Assembly: GCA_038213135.1 (NCBI GenBank)
Contig: JBBQTQ010000020.1
Span: forward strand, 1 to 34,869
Length of the DNA: 34,869 nt
Source of the DNA: JBBQTQ01 sp038213135
Lineage (GTDB): Bacteria; Actinomycetota; Thermoleophilia; Gaiellales; Gaiellaceae
Reading direction: 5' to 3'
Under the pieces are notes generated by a model. That model saw only the letters and a program-made list of their open reading frames with translations. It was not told where the DNA came from and did no database searches. Made by a program: the position numbers and the translations under genes. The first letter of the stretch is position 1, and each line of letters begins with the position of its first letter. Shown piece by piece: positions 7,074 through 15,271 of this stretch.

Positions 7074-7793
7074 CTAGGGCGCTTCGCCGAGCAAGCGCCG
7101 CGTGATGTTCAGGACGTCCATCTGCGTGAACGCCTGGTAGTCCGGCTCACCGCCCTCGGCGTGCTCGTCAGCGCGGAACCAGAGCGCCTGCACGGTCGTC
7201 ATCCCTAGGCTGCCGGCGCCGTGCACGTCTTCGTAGAGGCGGTCGCCGACGAAGAGCGTCCGCTCCGGCTCGACCTGCAGCGCCCCGAGGGCGCGCTCGA
7301 AGATCGCGGCGTGCGGCTTACGCAGTCCGACCTCCGAGGAGAAGACGGCGAAGTCGAGCCGCTCCGCGAGGCCCGTCCGCTCGAGGTCGCCGTGCAGGAG
7401 CGACGGAGGATCGAACGCGTTCGAGACGAGCCCGAGCTTCAGGCCGCGCTCGCGCAGCGACTCGAGCAGCGCGTGGCTCATCGCACCCATCTGGAACGCG
7501 GGGTTCCAGGCCGTGTGCTCGGCCTCGAGGAAGCGGAAGAGCTCGTCGTCGTCCACCTCGATCGAGAAGTCACCGAGGCATTGCCGCACGAGCCCCGGAT
7601 ACTCGATCTCCTCGATCACACCCGCTTGCCAGAAGAGCGGCTCGTAGCGCTCCCGGAAGTGCTCGCTGAGTCCCGGAATGTGGTCGCGACCGATCGCCTC
7701 GAGGCCGGCGCGATGACCTGCGACGGTCAGCTCCGGGTCGTAGACGAACTGGATCAGGGTGTCGCCCCAGTCGAAGAGAACCGCCTCCAGCAC
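7074..7793 (-). CDS. HAD-superfamily hydrolase
   Basis: This is a 239-aa protein with a GTG start. Motif I is DWGDTL, with nucleophile D8 and acid/base D11. Motif II is LGLVSNAF. The conserved Lys is in GLRKPHAAIF, and motif IV is GDRLYEDVHGA. The roughly 100-residue insertion after motif I forms an alpha-helical cap (subfamily I). This resembles phosphoglycolate/haloacid-type phosphatases. The substrate cannot be read from the sequence. It is divergent from cax with 22 bp between starts, and it heads the unit that continues with the Cys-rich gene. Confidence 0.85.
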   Translation of the reverse strand: MLEAVLFDWGDTLIQFVYDPELTVAGHRAGLEAIGRDHIPGLSEHFRERYEPLFWQAGVIEEIEYPGLVRQCLGDFSIEVDDDELFRFLEAEHTAWNPAFQMGAMSHALLESLRERGLKLGLVSNAFDPPSLLHGDLERTGLAERLDFAVFSSEVGLRKPHAAIFERALGALQVEPERTLFVGDRLYEDVHGAGSLGMTTVQALWFRADEHAEGGEPDYQAFTQMDVLNITRRLLGEAP

Positions 7794-7800
7794 GGCTCAG

Positions 7801-7807
7801 TACGCTA
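7801..7807. promoter_or_regulatory. Symmetric two-way -10 element between the HAD gene and cax
   Basis: TACGCTA reads TACGCT on the plus strand and TAGCGT on the minus strand, both fitting TAnnnT. Spacing is 9 bp to the cax ATG (7816) and 8 bp to the HAD GTG (7793). This is the same arrangement as at 3672-3678. Confidence 0.5.
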
Positions 7808-7815
7808 CCCGCGGC

Positions 7816-8859
7816 ATGGCGCACAAACTGCTCTGGGCCTCTCTGGGCCTCGCGCCGGTCGTCATCCTCCTGCACTTCCTGGCCCGGCCAGGGCACACGA
7901 TCGAGTTCCTGCTGGCGGCCGCCGCGCTCGTCCCGCTGGCCTGGCTGATCGGCGAGGCGACCGAGCAGGCGGCCGAGCACACGGGCTCCGGAATCGGCGG
8001 CTTCCTCAACGCGAGCTTCGGCAATGCGCCGGAGCTGATCATCGCGCTGTTCGCCGTCGGCGCCGGCCTGCCGAACGTCGTGCGCGGCTCGATCATCGGC
8101 AGCGTCGTCTCGAACATCCTGCTCGTCCTCGGCTTCGCACTGATCCTCACCGACAAGGAGAAAATCGACCGGCGCTCGCTCGGCGCTCAGATCGGGATGG
8201 TCGTGCTCGCGGCGCTGCTCCTGCTGATCCCTTCCGTGCCCGGCTGGCACGGGAACCCCGAGCGTCACTCCCTCGCGATCGCGACGTTGCCCGTGGCGAT
8301 CGTCCTCCTGCTCCTGTACGTCGGGTACACGTTCTACGGGCTGCGACGGCACGCAAAGATCCACGCGGCTTCCCAGCGTGCTCCGAGCCAGGGCTGGACG
8401 CTCAAGCTGTCACTGGGTGTGCTCGGTGGCGCGACGGCGGCGACGGCCGTGGTCAGCGAGATCCTCGTCCACTCGATCGACGCCTTCGCGAAGTCGGTCG
8501 GACTCTCGCAGTTCTTCGTTGCGGCGGTGATCGTGGCGATCGTCGGCAACGCGGCGGAGCACGGCGGCGCGGTCGTGATCGCGCTGCGCGGCAAGATCCG
8601 GCTGGCGAGCGAGATCGCAATCTCCTCCAGCGCCCAGGTCGCATTGCTCGTGGCGCCTGCGATCGCGTTGTTGTCGTGGGCCGTCTCGCCGGCGCTGCCT
8701 CTCGCCTTCCGGCCGGTCGAGCTCGCGACGATGTGCGGTGCCGCGCTCTTCGTGGCCGCGGTCGTCTGGGACGGGAAGGGCAAGCGCTACGAGGGAGCGA
8801 TGATGATCGCTGTCTACGTCGGGATCGCCGTGCTGTACGGGTTCTCCGGCGATCGCTGA
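7816..8859 (+). CDS. cax: Ca2+/H+ antiporter (CaCA superfamily, CAX type)
   Basis: This 347-aa integral membrane protein has about 11 hydrophobic segments. The two inverted CaCA alpha-repeat signatures are visible: GNAPELIIALFAV (residues about 71-83) and GNAAEHGGAVVIALRGK (about 245-261), each with the conserved ion-binding Glu. A charged loop (residues about 175-195) separates the two halves. It probably exports calcium in exchange for protons. The ATG at 7816 is chosen because it follows the shared -10 element by 9 bp. A longer in-frame start would run into the divergent HAD gene. A hairpin lies about 110 bp after the stop. Confidence 0.88.
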   Translation: MAHKLLWASLGLAPVVILLHFLARPGHTIEFLLAAAALVPLAWLIGEATEQAAEHTGSGIGGFLNASFGNAPELIIALFAVGAGLPNVVRGSIIGSVVSNILLVLGFALILTDKEKIDRRSLGAQIGMVVLAALLLLIPSVPGWHGNPERHSLAIATLPVAIVLLLLYVGYTFYGLRRHAKIHAASQRAPSQGWTLKLSLGVLGGATAATAVVSEILVHSIDAFAKSVGLSQFFVAAVIVAIVGNAAEHGGAVVIALRGKIRLASEIAISSSAQVALLVAPAIALLSWAVSPALPLAFRPVELATMCGAALFVAAVVWDGKGKRYEGAMMIAVYVGIAVLYGFSGDR

Positions 8860-8912
8860 GCTTCTCGGGGCGGTTTCTCGGCGCCACGTGCCGCGGCTCC
8901 GAGTCGGTACAG

Positions 8913-8960
8913 ACTCGACCCACATCCGGCACAGACAGGTCACACTTCTCCAGCTAGCGT
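8913..8960 (+). repeat. Copy A of an intergenic motif with promoter-like spacing
   Basis: A 24-nt motif at 8913-8936 (ACTCGACCCACA, then TCCGGCACAGAC) is followed after exactly 18 nt by TAGCGT (8955-8960). A second copy at 12338-12385 matches 20 of 24 positions, with the same 18-nt gap and TATCGT. Both copies lie on the plus strand, 43-53 bp after a plus-strand stop codon and just before a GC-rich hairpin. It may be an activated promoter for a small or antisense RNA, or a dispersed repeat. Confidence 0.45.
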
Positions 8961-8966
8961 TTCTGC

Positions 8967-8986
8967 AGGGGTCCCGGGGGACCCCT
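8967..8986. terminator. Hairpin between convergent cax and threonine aldolase genes
   Basis: AGGGGTCCCGGGGGACCCCT is a 9-bp perfect inverted repeat around GG; about 8 pairs with a 4-nt loop are realistic. It could act as a two-way terminator for the genes on both sides. There is no T-tract on either side, so intrinsic termination is not certain. Confidence 0.5.
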
Positions 8987-8994
8987 GGGGGTGG

Positions 8995-10062
8995 TTACGA
9001 GCGAATCGCGGCCGGGCTCTTGGCGCCGGCAGCGACGCCGAGGGCCTGAGGGATCAGCTCGATCGCCCGCTCGATGTCCCTGTCGGACACGTCCAGATGG
9101 GTCACGGCGCGCAGCACGTTGCGGTGCACGGTGCTCGACAAGCCGACGCCGGCCTCACGGAGTCGGAGCGCCGCCTCGCGGCTCGTCAGGCCAAGCACGC
9201 CGACGTCGACCTGGACGAAGTTCGTCTCGACCTGCTCGGGATCGACGGGTACGCCCGCTGCGGCCAGCCCCTCGGCGAGGCGGCGCGCACGCGCGTGGTC
9301 GTCCGCGAGGCGGTCGACATGGTTGTCGAGCGCGTAGTTGCCGGCGGCAGCCACGATCCCCGCCTGACGCATTGCACCTCCGAACATGTGCTTCAGCCGC
9401 CGCGCTCTCCCCATTCGCTCGGCCGACCCGGCGACGAGCGCGCCCAGAGGACACCCGAGCCCCTTCGAGAGGCAGAGCGTGACCGTGTCGAACGGCCCCG
9501 CGATCCGCGCCGGCTCGACCTGCATCGCAACCGCGGCGTTCAGCAGACGTGCGCCGTCGAGGTGGAGCAGCAGATCGGTCTCGCGGCAGGCCTGCGCGAC
9601 CGCCTCGATCTCCTCGAGGGGCCAGACGCGCCCGCCGGCGCTGTTGTTCGTGGTCTCGATCGAAACGAGGCGCGTGATCGGCCGGTGCGTGTCATGCCGT
9701 TCCCAGACTGCGTCGCGCACGGCCTGCGCGGAGAACCGCCCGTCGGTCGTCGGCAGCGGTCGCATCACGAGGCCCGAATGGACGGCCGGCCCGCCGAGCT
9801 CGTTGATGAAGAGGTGCGAGTGGGCATCGGCGAGCAATTCGTCTCCGGGCTCGGACAGAAGCCGCAGGGCGATCTGATTCGCCATCGTCGCGGTCGGCAG
9901 GAAGACCGCCTCCTCGTGACCGAGCAGCGCTGCGACGCGAGCCTCGAGCTCGTTCACGGATGGGTCCTCGCGCTTCTGCTCGTCGCCGACGCGAGCGTTG
10001 GCGATCGCCTCGCGCATCCCGGGCGTGGGCTGCGTGAGCGTGTCTGAGCGCAGCTCGATCAC
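8995..10062 (-). CDS. ltaE: L-threonine aldolase (low-specificity type)
   Basis: This 355-aa fold-type I PLP enzyme cleaves threonine or allo-threonine to glycine and acetaldehyde. The N-terminus IELRSDTLTQPTPGMREA is characteristic. The PLP Lys is K200 (LCLSKGLGCP), the cofactor-binding Asp is D169 (LHLDGAR), and ETTNNSAGG (136-144) is the phosphate and substrate region. The start is GTG at 10062, 20 bp from the divergent rlmN ATG. Glycine made here would feed the glycine cleavage system encoded nearby, though the genes are not linked in one operon. Confidence 0.9.
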   Translation of the reverse strand: MIELRSDTLTQPTPGMREAIANARVGDEQKREDPSVNELEARVAALLGHEEAVFLPTATMANQIALRLLSEPGDELLADAHSHLFINELGGPAVHSGLVMRPLPTTDGRFSAQAVRDAVWERHDTHRPITRLVSIETTNNSAGGRVWPLEEIEAVAQACRETDLLLHLDGARLLNAAVAMQVEPARIAGPFDTVTLCLSKGLGCPLGALVAGSAERMGRARRLKHMFGGAMRQAGIVAAAGNYALDNHVDRLADDHARARRLAEGLAAAGVPVDPEQVETNFVQVDVGVLGLTSREAALRLREAGVGLSSTVHRNVLRAVTHLDVSDRDIERAIELIPQALGVAAGAKSPAAIRS

Positions 10063-10082
10063 AGGGCTATTGTGGCAGCGAG

Positions 10083-11063
10083 ATGGATCTCGAGCTTCTC
10101 CAGAGCACTCTCGCCGGCGAGCCTGCCTACCGGGCCGCGCAGGTCTGGGAGTGGACTGCTCGCGGCGCCGCGGGCTACGCCGCGATGACGAACCTCCCCG
10201 CGGCCCTGCGCGCCCGGCTAACTGCGGAGGTGCCGTTCAGCACGCTCGGCCTCGTCACCGAATCGACCGCCCGCGACGGGACGGTCAAGGCGCTCTTCCA
10301 GACGGTCGAGGGACATCCGGTCGAGGCGGTGCTGATGCGCTACCGCGACGGCCGTCGCACGCTCTGCCTCTCGAGCCAGTCCGGCTGTCCTCTCACCTGC
10401 ACGTTCTGCGCGACCGGCGCGATGCGCTTCGGCCGCAACCTGACCCCGTCGGAGATCCTCGACCAGGCCATCCATTTCCGGCGCCTGGACTCCGTCAACC
10501 ACGCCGTGTTCATGGGGATGGGCGAGCCGATGCTAAACCTCGACTCGGTGCTCGCCGCCGCCCGCCGCCTGCCCGACCTCGGCATCACGCCCCGCCGCAC
10601 GACGATCTCGACGGTCGGCTGGCTGCCCGGGTTGACGAGCTTCGTGGACGAGGTCGAGGAGCCGATTCGGCTCGCCCTCTCCCTCCACGCCGCCGACGCA
10701 GCGCTCCGCTCGGACCTGATGCCCGTCAACGACCGTTACCCGCTCGCCGACGTGCTCGCGGAATGCCGCCGCTACTTCGAGCTGCGCCGTCGCCGCGTCT
10801 TCGTGGAGTACGTGATGCTCTCGGGCGTCAACGACCGCGTCGACCAGGCGAAGCAGCTCGCGGAGCTACTCGACCGGCACGTGTTCAAGGTCAACCTCAT
10901 CCCGTACAACCCGACGGGCCGTTTCGACGGCTCGTCGCGGAAGGCGATCGACGCGTTCAAGGCCGTCCTCGACCGAGCCGGGCTGCCGTCCACCGTGCGG
11001 CTGACACGCGGCCGGGAGATCGAGGCGGCCTGCGGACAGCTCGCGGCCGAGCGGGCCGCATAG
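10083..11063 (+). CDS. rlmN: 23S rRNA (A2503)/tRNA (A37) C2-methyltransferase
   Basis: This 326-aa radical-SAM enzyme methylates C2 of adenine. The cluster motif C102-PLT-C106-TF-C109 is clear. The first redox Cys is C95 (TLCLSSQ), seven residues before the cluster, as in E. coli RlmN. The second redox Cys is C317 (EAACGQL) near the C-terminus. MGMGEPM and LALSLHAAD are typical. Both mechanistic cysteines are present, so it is active-site complete and is not the C8-methylating Cfr by context. TATTGT lies 9 bp before the ATG, again nearly leaderless. It ends 6 bp from the convergent oxidase gene. Confidence 0.93.
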   Translation: MDLELLQSTLAGEPAYRAAQVWEWTARGAAGYAAMTNLPAALRARLTAEVPFSTLGLVTESTARDGTVKALFQTVEGHPVEAVLMRYRDGRRTLCLSSQSGCPLTCTFCATGAMRFGRNLTPSEILDQAIHFRRLDSVNHAVFMGMGEPMLNLDSVLAAARRLPDLGITPRRTTISTVGWLPGLTSFVDEVEEPIRLALSLHAADAALRSDLMPVNDRYPLADVLAECRRYFELRRRRVFVEYVMLSGVNDRVDQAKQLAELLDRHVFKVNLIPYNPTGRFDGSSRKAIDAFKAVLDRAGLPSTVRLTRGREIEAACGQLAAERAA

Positions 11064-11069
11064 GCTCGC

Positions 11070-11948
11070 TCAGTCCTCGTCGAGCTCGAGCACGCCTGGG
11101 TCGGTGCGCGCCCGCTCGATTCGCGCGTAGCGCTTTCCGAACTGGGAGGTCGCAAAGCCGAGGAACTCGTCGAGCTCCAAGCCGAACGGCATCACCTCGT
11201 AGAGCGCGAACGTCTCCTCGACGATCCCGAGGGCGAGCGGCAACAGCTCGTTCATGCGCTGCTCCACGACCGGCCACAGCTCGGGCTCGGCCTGGACGAG
11301 CCGCGAGAGAAGGTAGACGCCGTAGGCGATGTGGCGCGACTCGTCGCGCTTCACGTGCGCGAGCCCTTCGCGCAAGCCGGGGAGCAGGTCGTTCCGCTCG
11401 AGCGCCGTGAAGTAGCCGTGGTAGCCGGTCTCGGCGAGCACGCCTTCGACGATCATGGTGTAGGTGACGGCAGCGCGCGCCTGTGCGGCGGGGCTCGGAT
11501 CGGTGAGCAGCGCCTGCATCGCTGCCGGCAGTTCTTCGTAGAAGACGCGCTCGTAGCTCGGCGTCTGCAGGCGTGCGAGGTCGCTGTCCTCGGCGGCGAC
11601 CTCGTCGAGAAAGCGGCGGAAGAAGTCGGTGTGCTTGCCCTCTTCCCAGAGGAACGCCGTCAGGAAGAGCTCCTCCTCGAGGCGGCCTTCGCTCGCCAGA
11701 ACGTGCATCAGCGGCAGGAGATCGAGCACGACCGACTCCTCACCCGCCTGGAAGAGGGCGGTGACGCGGAGCATCAGGTCGCGCTCGGTGTCGGTGAGGC
11801 CGGCCCAGTCGCTGACGTCGCGACCGAGGTCGATCTCGGCCGGGTCCCAGACGCCGAGCCGCTTCGCTTTCGCGTAGAGGCGAAGCGGCGGTGAGTCGCG
11901 GTCGAGCCCGCGGACGCTCGTAAGCTGGCGGCTCATGCGCTTCATCAT
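11070..11948 (-). CDS. R2-like ligand-binding oxidase (R2lox)
   Basis: This 292-aa ferritin-like protein looks like a ribonucleotide reductase R2 subunit but has R2lox features. Counting from the ATG at 11948, metal ligands are E71 (GEES), E103 and H106 (WEEGKH), E168 (VEGVLAETGY), and E203 and H206 (RDESRH). V74 and Y163 sit where the Val-Tyr ether crosslink forms in Mycobacterium Rv0233. A Mn/Fe cofactor with a bound fatty acid is expected from the family; the reaction is unknown. ATG 11948 has GAAGG 8 nt upstream. ATG 11936 would exactly overlap the divergent start. No RNR large subunit is nearby. Confidence 0.85.
   Translation of the reverse strand: MMKRMSRQLTSVRGLDRDSPPLRLYAKAKRLGVWDPAEIDLGRDVSDWAGLTDTERDLMLRVTALFQAGEESVVLDLLPLMHVLASEGRLEEELFLTAFLWEEGKHTDFFRRFLDEVAAEDSDLARLQTPSYERVFYEELPAAMQALLTDPSPAAQARAAVTYTMIVEGVLAETGYHGYFTALERNDLLPGLREGLAHVKRDESRHIAYGVYLLSRLVQAEPELWPVVEQRMNELLPLALGIVEETFALYEVMPFGLELDEFLGFATSQFGKRYARIERARTDPGVLELDED
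11921..11926 (+). promoter_or_regulatory. -10-like element before the GGCT-like gene
   Basis: TAAGCT fits TAnnnT and ends 8 bp before the ATG at 11935. It therefore lies inside the 5' end of the divergent R2lox gene and predicts a leaderless message. Confidence 0.4.
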
Positions 11949-12294
11949 CTACGGAACCTTCATGCGAGGCCAGCCAGGTCACGCGAACCTGGCCGGCGGC
12001 GACTTCGTCGAGGCTGTCCGCACCGCGCCGCAGTACCGGCTCTGGTTCGTCGACGGGCTCTGGCCCTCGCTCGCGCCGGCGGCCGAGGGCGTTGCGCTCG
12101 ACGTGGAGCTGTGGGAGCTCGAGCCGCAGCTCGTCGAGGTGCTGGCCGCGATCGAGCCGGAGGGCTGGGCGCGCGGCACGGTCGAGCTCTCGGACGGGAC
12201 GCAGGCCCATGCCTTCCTCGGACCCGCACGCGGCGTCGATGTCTCGGAGCACGGCGGCTGGGCCGCCTTCGTCGCGGCGCGCGCGGCCCGCTGA
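11935..12294 (+). CDS. Gamma-glutamylcyclotransferase-like (AIG2/GGCT fold) protein
   Basis: This is a 119-aa protein. The N-terminal FIIYGTFMRGQPGHANL matches the YGTL-type substrate loop of the GGCT/AIG2 fold. IEPEGWARGTVEL near residue 75-87 contains the likely catalytic Glu, and AHAFLGP is a typical late strand. It may cleave a gamma-glutamyl or related amide bond, but the substrate is not clear. Its start codon lies inside the 5' end of the R2lox gene; the CATG at 11934-11937 is an ATG on both strands. Downstream are copy B of the intergenic motif and a hairpin. Confidence 0.7.
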   Translation: MRFIIYGTFMRGQPGHANLAGGDFVEAVRTAPQYRLWFVDGLWPSLAPAAEGVALDVELWELEPQLVEVLAAIEPEGWARGTVELSDGTQAHAFLGPARGVDVSEHGGWAAFVAARAAR

Positions 12295-12337
12295 GCGCCC
12301 GGCCACCTCACTAGGAGGTCACGCCGGGGAGTGGAGA

Positions 12338-12385
12338 ACTCGACGCACAATCGGCACAAACCCGAGCGCCCGCGACCGTTATCGT
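12338..12385 (+). repeat. Copy B of the intergenic motif with promoter-like spacing
   Basis: ACTCGACGCACA then ATCGGCACAAAC (12338-12361) is followed after 18 nt by TATCGT (12380-12385). It matches copy A at 8913-8960 in sequence (20 of 24), spacing and setting between convergent genes. If it is a promoter, transcription would start near 12392, read through the hairpin and run antisense to the 3' end of gcvPB. Confidence 0.45.
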
Positions 12386-12410
12386 CGACCGTGAGGGAGG
12401 CGGGTTTCTT

Positions 12411-12428
12411 CCCCACCCAAGGGTGGGG
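12411..12428. terminator. Hairpin after gcvPB and the GGCT-like gene
   Basis: CCCCACCCAAGGGTGGGG is a perfect 8-bp inverted repeat around AA. It sits 18 bp after the gcvPB stop and between convergent genes. It is probably a two-way terminator, though no T-tract follows. Confidence 0.5.
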
Positions 12429-12446
12429 GTATGGGTCTGAGCCCGG

Positions 12447-13946
12447 CTAGACGCCCTTCGGCGCTTCCACCGCGGTCGCCTCGGCGGCGCCGATCGACAG
12501 GTCAGGATGCTCCTCGAAGCCATACTTGACGACCGCGCGCTTCGCGGCCTTCACCTCGTCGAGCCGACGCACGGGGCGGGCATGCGGCGCCTCCTTGAGG
12601 AGCTCCGGTTGATCCTTCGCTTCGCGAGCGATCGCGAGCATCGCCTCGCAGAACGCGTCGAGAGTCTCCTTCGCCTCGGTCTCCGTCGGCTCGATCATCA
12701 ACGCCTCCGGGACGATCAAGGGAAAGTAGACCGTGGGCGGATGGAAGCCGTAGTCCATCAGCCGCTTTGCGACGTCCAGCGCACTCGTGCCGTGCTCGCG
12801 CTTCAGTCGCCGCGCCGAGAGCACGAACTCGTGCATGCAGAGCCGGTCGAAGGGCAGCTCGTACGCGCCCTTCAAGCGCGCGAGCAGGTAGTTCGCATTC
12901 AGCACTGCCACCTCTGACATCTCCTTCAGCGCCGGCCCGTAGGCGCGGATGAACGCGTACGACCGGACGAAGACACCGAACGGCCCGGTGTAGCCGCGCA
13001 CCTTGCCGATCGAGCGCGGACGGTCGTAGTCGAGGCGGAACACATCGCCCTCCCGGACGATCGCCGGCACGGGCAGGAACGGCTCGAGGCTCTTCCGCAC
13101 GGCAATCGGGCCTCCACCGGGCCCGCCGCCCCCGTGCGGCTGCGAGAAGGTCTTGTGCAGGTTGATGTGGACGATGTCGAAACCCATGTCTCCCGGCCGG
13201 GAGATTCCGCAGACGGCGTTCAGGTTCGCTCCGTCGTAGTACATGAGCGCTCCGGCGTCGTGAAAGATCGCGGCGATCTCCTCGACGTGCTCGTCGAAGA
13301 GGCCGAGCGTCGAGGGGTTCGTGAGCATCAGGCCCGCCGTGCGCTCGTCGACCTTTGCGCGGAGATCCTCGACGTCGATGTTCCCGCGGGCGTCCGTCTT
13401 CACCCCGGTCAGCTCGAAGCCGGTCATCGTCACCGAGGCGGGATTCGTGCCGTGCGCCGTATCCGGGATCACGATCTTCCGGCGCTGCTCGAGCTCCCCC
13501 CGATCGGCGAAGTACGCGCGCATCAGCAGCAGCCCGGTCAGCTCGCCCTGGGAGCCGGCCGCGGGTTGCAGCGACACGGCGTCGAGGCCGCAGACCTCGG
13601 CGAGGATCTCCTGCAGCCGCCACTCGAGCTCGAGTGCGCCCTGGATGCCGTCCTCCTCCTGCAGCGGGTGGAGGTCGCGGAAGCCGGGCAGCGCGACGAC
13701 CCGCTCGTTGACTCGCGGGTTGTACTTCATGGTGCACGAGCCGAGCGGGTAGAAGCCCGTGTCGATTCCGAAGTTGCGCGAGGAGAGCTCGGTGAAGTGG
13801 CGCACGAGCTCGGGCTCTGCGACCTCGGGCAGGCGTGGCGGCTCGGTGCGCCGCAGCTCCTCGGGCACCTGGACAGCCGGCAGGTCGTAGGTCGGCAGCG
13901 CCGAGGCGCGCCGCCCTGCCTCGGAGCGCTCGTAGATCAGCTTCAT
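12447..13946 (-). CDS. gcvPB: Glycine decarboxylase (P-protein) subunit 2
   Basis: This 499-aa C-terminal half of the two-subunit P-protein is PLP-dependent. It decarboxylates glycine and passes the aminomethyl group to lipoyl-GcvH. The PLP Lys lies in HINLHKTFSQPHGGGGPGGGP. Other signatures are NFGIDTGFYPLGSCTMKYNPR and QPAAGSQGELTGLL. The last 40 residues are an extension that looks poorly constrained. The ATG overlaps the gcvPA stop in an ATGA. It is the last gene of gcvT-gcvH-gcvPA-gcvPB. Confidence 0.95.
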   Translation of the reverse strand: MKLIYERSEAGRRASALPTYDLPAVQVPEELRRTEPPRLPEVAEPELVRHFTELSSRNFGIDTGFYPLGSCTMKYNPRVNERVVALPGFRDLHPLQEEDGIQGALELEWRLQEILAEVCGLDAVSLQPAAGSQGELTGLLLMRAYFADRGELEQRRKIVIPDTAHGTNPASVTMTGFELTGVKTDARGNIDVEDLRAKVDERTAGLMLTNPSTLGLFDEHVEEIAAIFHDAGALMYYDGANLNAVCGISRPGDMGFDIVHINLHKTFSQPHGGGGPGGGPIAVRKSLEPFLPVPAIVREGDVFRLDYDRPRSIGKVRGYTGPFGVFVRSYAFIRAYGPALKEMSEVAVLNANYLLARLKGAYELPFDRLCMHEFVLSARRLKREHGTSALDVAKRLMDYGFHPPTVYFPLIVPEALMIEPTETEAKETLDAFCEAMLAIAREAKDQPELLKEAPHARPVRRLDEVKAAKRAVVKYGFEEHPDLSIGAAEATAVEAPKGV

Positions 13947-15271
13947 CGTCCCAGCACCTCGGCCAGCCGGTCGATGTCCGCTGGCGACCGCTTCTCCGTC
14001 ACGCAGACGAGCAGCGCGTCGTCGAGGCCCTCATAGTCACGGCCGAGTGCGTAGCCAGGGTGGACTCCCTGCGACCGCGCCTCGCGGATCGCGTCACGGC
14101 CGCTCCGTCCGACGCGCACGGCAAACTCCTTGAACGTTGCCCGTTCAGGAAACAACAGCGGCAGCCCGAGCCGCTCCTTCGCGTACTCGCCGAGCGCCAT
14201 GCAGGTCTCCCCCAGCTCTCGCAAACCCTGCGGACCCAGCCACGTGAGATAGACGAGGCCCGCCAGCGCCAGCAGCGTCTGGTTGGTCGTGATGTTCGAG
14301 GTCGCCTTCTCCCGGCGGATGTGTTGCTCGCGGGTCTGCAGGGTGAGGACATAGCCGCGCTCGCCCGCGGCGTCTACCGTCTCGCCGACGATCCGGCCGG
14401 GCATCCGGCGGATGAACTCCGAGCGGGCGGCGAGGAACCCGTAGTGCGGGCCGCCGTAGGAGAGGTAGTTGCCCGCGCCCTGGCCCTCGCCGATCGCGAG
14501 CGCGCAGCCGTAGCGGCCTGGCGCCTCGAGAACCCCGAGCGAGATCGGATCGACATGCGCCACGGCCAGCGCCTCCGCGTCGTTCGCCGCCGCGGCGAGG
14601 TCCGGAGCGGGCTCGAGGCAGCCGAAGAAGTTCGGCTGCTGGAAGATCACGCAGGCCGCGTCCCGCGCGGCCACGCGCAGCTCGTCCGGGTCGGTCGTGC
14701 CGCCGCGGTGGGGCACCTCGACCACGTCGAGCCCGAACCCCGGGGCGTAGGTCTTGACGACCTGCCGCACCTGAGGGTTGAGCGCCTCGCAGAGGACGAC
14801 CTTCGAGCGGCCGGTGACGTGCTTGGCCACGAAACACGCATCCGCGGCGACCGTCGTACCGTCGTAGCCGGAGGCGTTCGAGACGTCCATTCCGGTCAGC
14901 TCGCAGATTGCGGTCTGGTATTCGAAGATCGCCTGCAGAACGCCCTGGCTCATCTCCGGCTGGTAAGGCGTGTAGGCGGTCAGGAACTCCCCGCGCGAGA
15001 GGACCGCGTCCACGACCGCCGGCACGTAGTGGTCGTACATCCCGGCGCCCAGGAAGGAGAGCTCCACGCCTGTGTGGACGTTCTTCGCGGCGAGCCGCTC
15101 GAGGTGCTCGACGATCTCCTGCTCCGAGAGCGCCGGTTCCAGGTCGAGCGCGCGCGAGAAGCGCACCCCCGTTGGGATCTCGCGGAAGAGCTCGTCGATC
15201 GACGCAACGCCGATCGCCGCAAGCATCTCGTCGCGGTCGGCATCGGTGAGCGAGAGGTACGGGTGCGTCAC
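13943..15271 (-). CDS. gcvPA: Glycine decarboxylase (P-protein) subunit 1
   Basis: This 442-aa N-terminal half of the split P-protein begins with the typical HPYLSLTDADRDEML. It contains FLGAGMYDHYVPAVVDAVL, FLTAYTPYQPEMSQGVLQ and NASGYDGTTVAADAC. It lacks the PLP Lys, as expected, and forms a heterotetramer with GcvPB in this family. The GTG start overlaps the gcvH TGA (GTGA), and its own stop overlaps the gcvPB ATG (ATGA). Tight coupling suggests balanced production of the two halves. Confidence 0.95.
   Translation of the reverse strand: MTHPYLSLTDADRDEMLAAIGVASIDELFREIPTGVRFSRALDLEPALSEQEIVEHLERLAAKNVHTGVELSFLGAGMYDHYVPAVVDAVLSRGEFLTAYTPYQPEMSQGVLQAIFEYQTAICELTGMDVSNASGYDGTTVAADACFVAKHVTGRSKVVLCEALNPQVRQVVKTYAPGFGLDVVEVPHRGGTTDPDELRVAARDAACVIFQQPNFFGCLEPAPDLAAAANDAEALAVAHVDPISLGVLEAPGRYGCALAIGEGQGAGNYLSYGGPHYGFLAARSEFIRRMPGRIVGETVDAAGERGYVLTLQTREQHIRREKATSNITTNQTLLALAGLVYLTWLGPQGLRELGETCMALGEYAKERLGLPLLFPERATFKEFAVRVGRSGRDAIREARSQGVHPGYALGRDYEGLDDALLVCVTEKRSPADIDRLAEVLGR

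Noticed and set aside
8967..8986. Certain intrinsic terminators at 8967-8986 and 12411-12428
   Set aside because: The stems are good, but no T-tract follows on either strand. They are kept as probable, not certain, terminators.
11070..11948. Ribonucleotide reductase small subunit (NrdB/NrdF)
   Set aside because: The Val-Tyr pair, the VEGVLAETGY motif and the absence of a large subunit fit R2lox instead.
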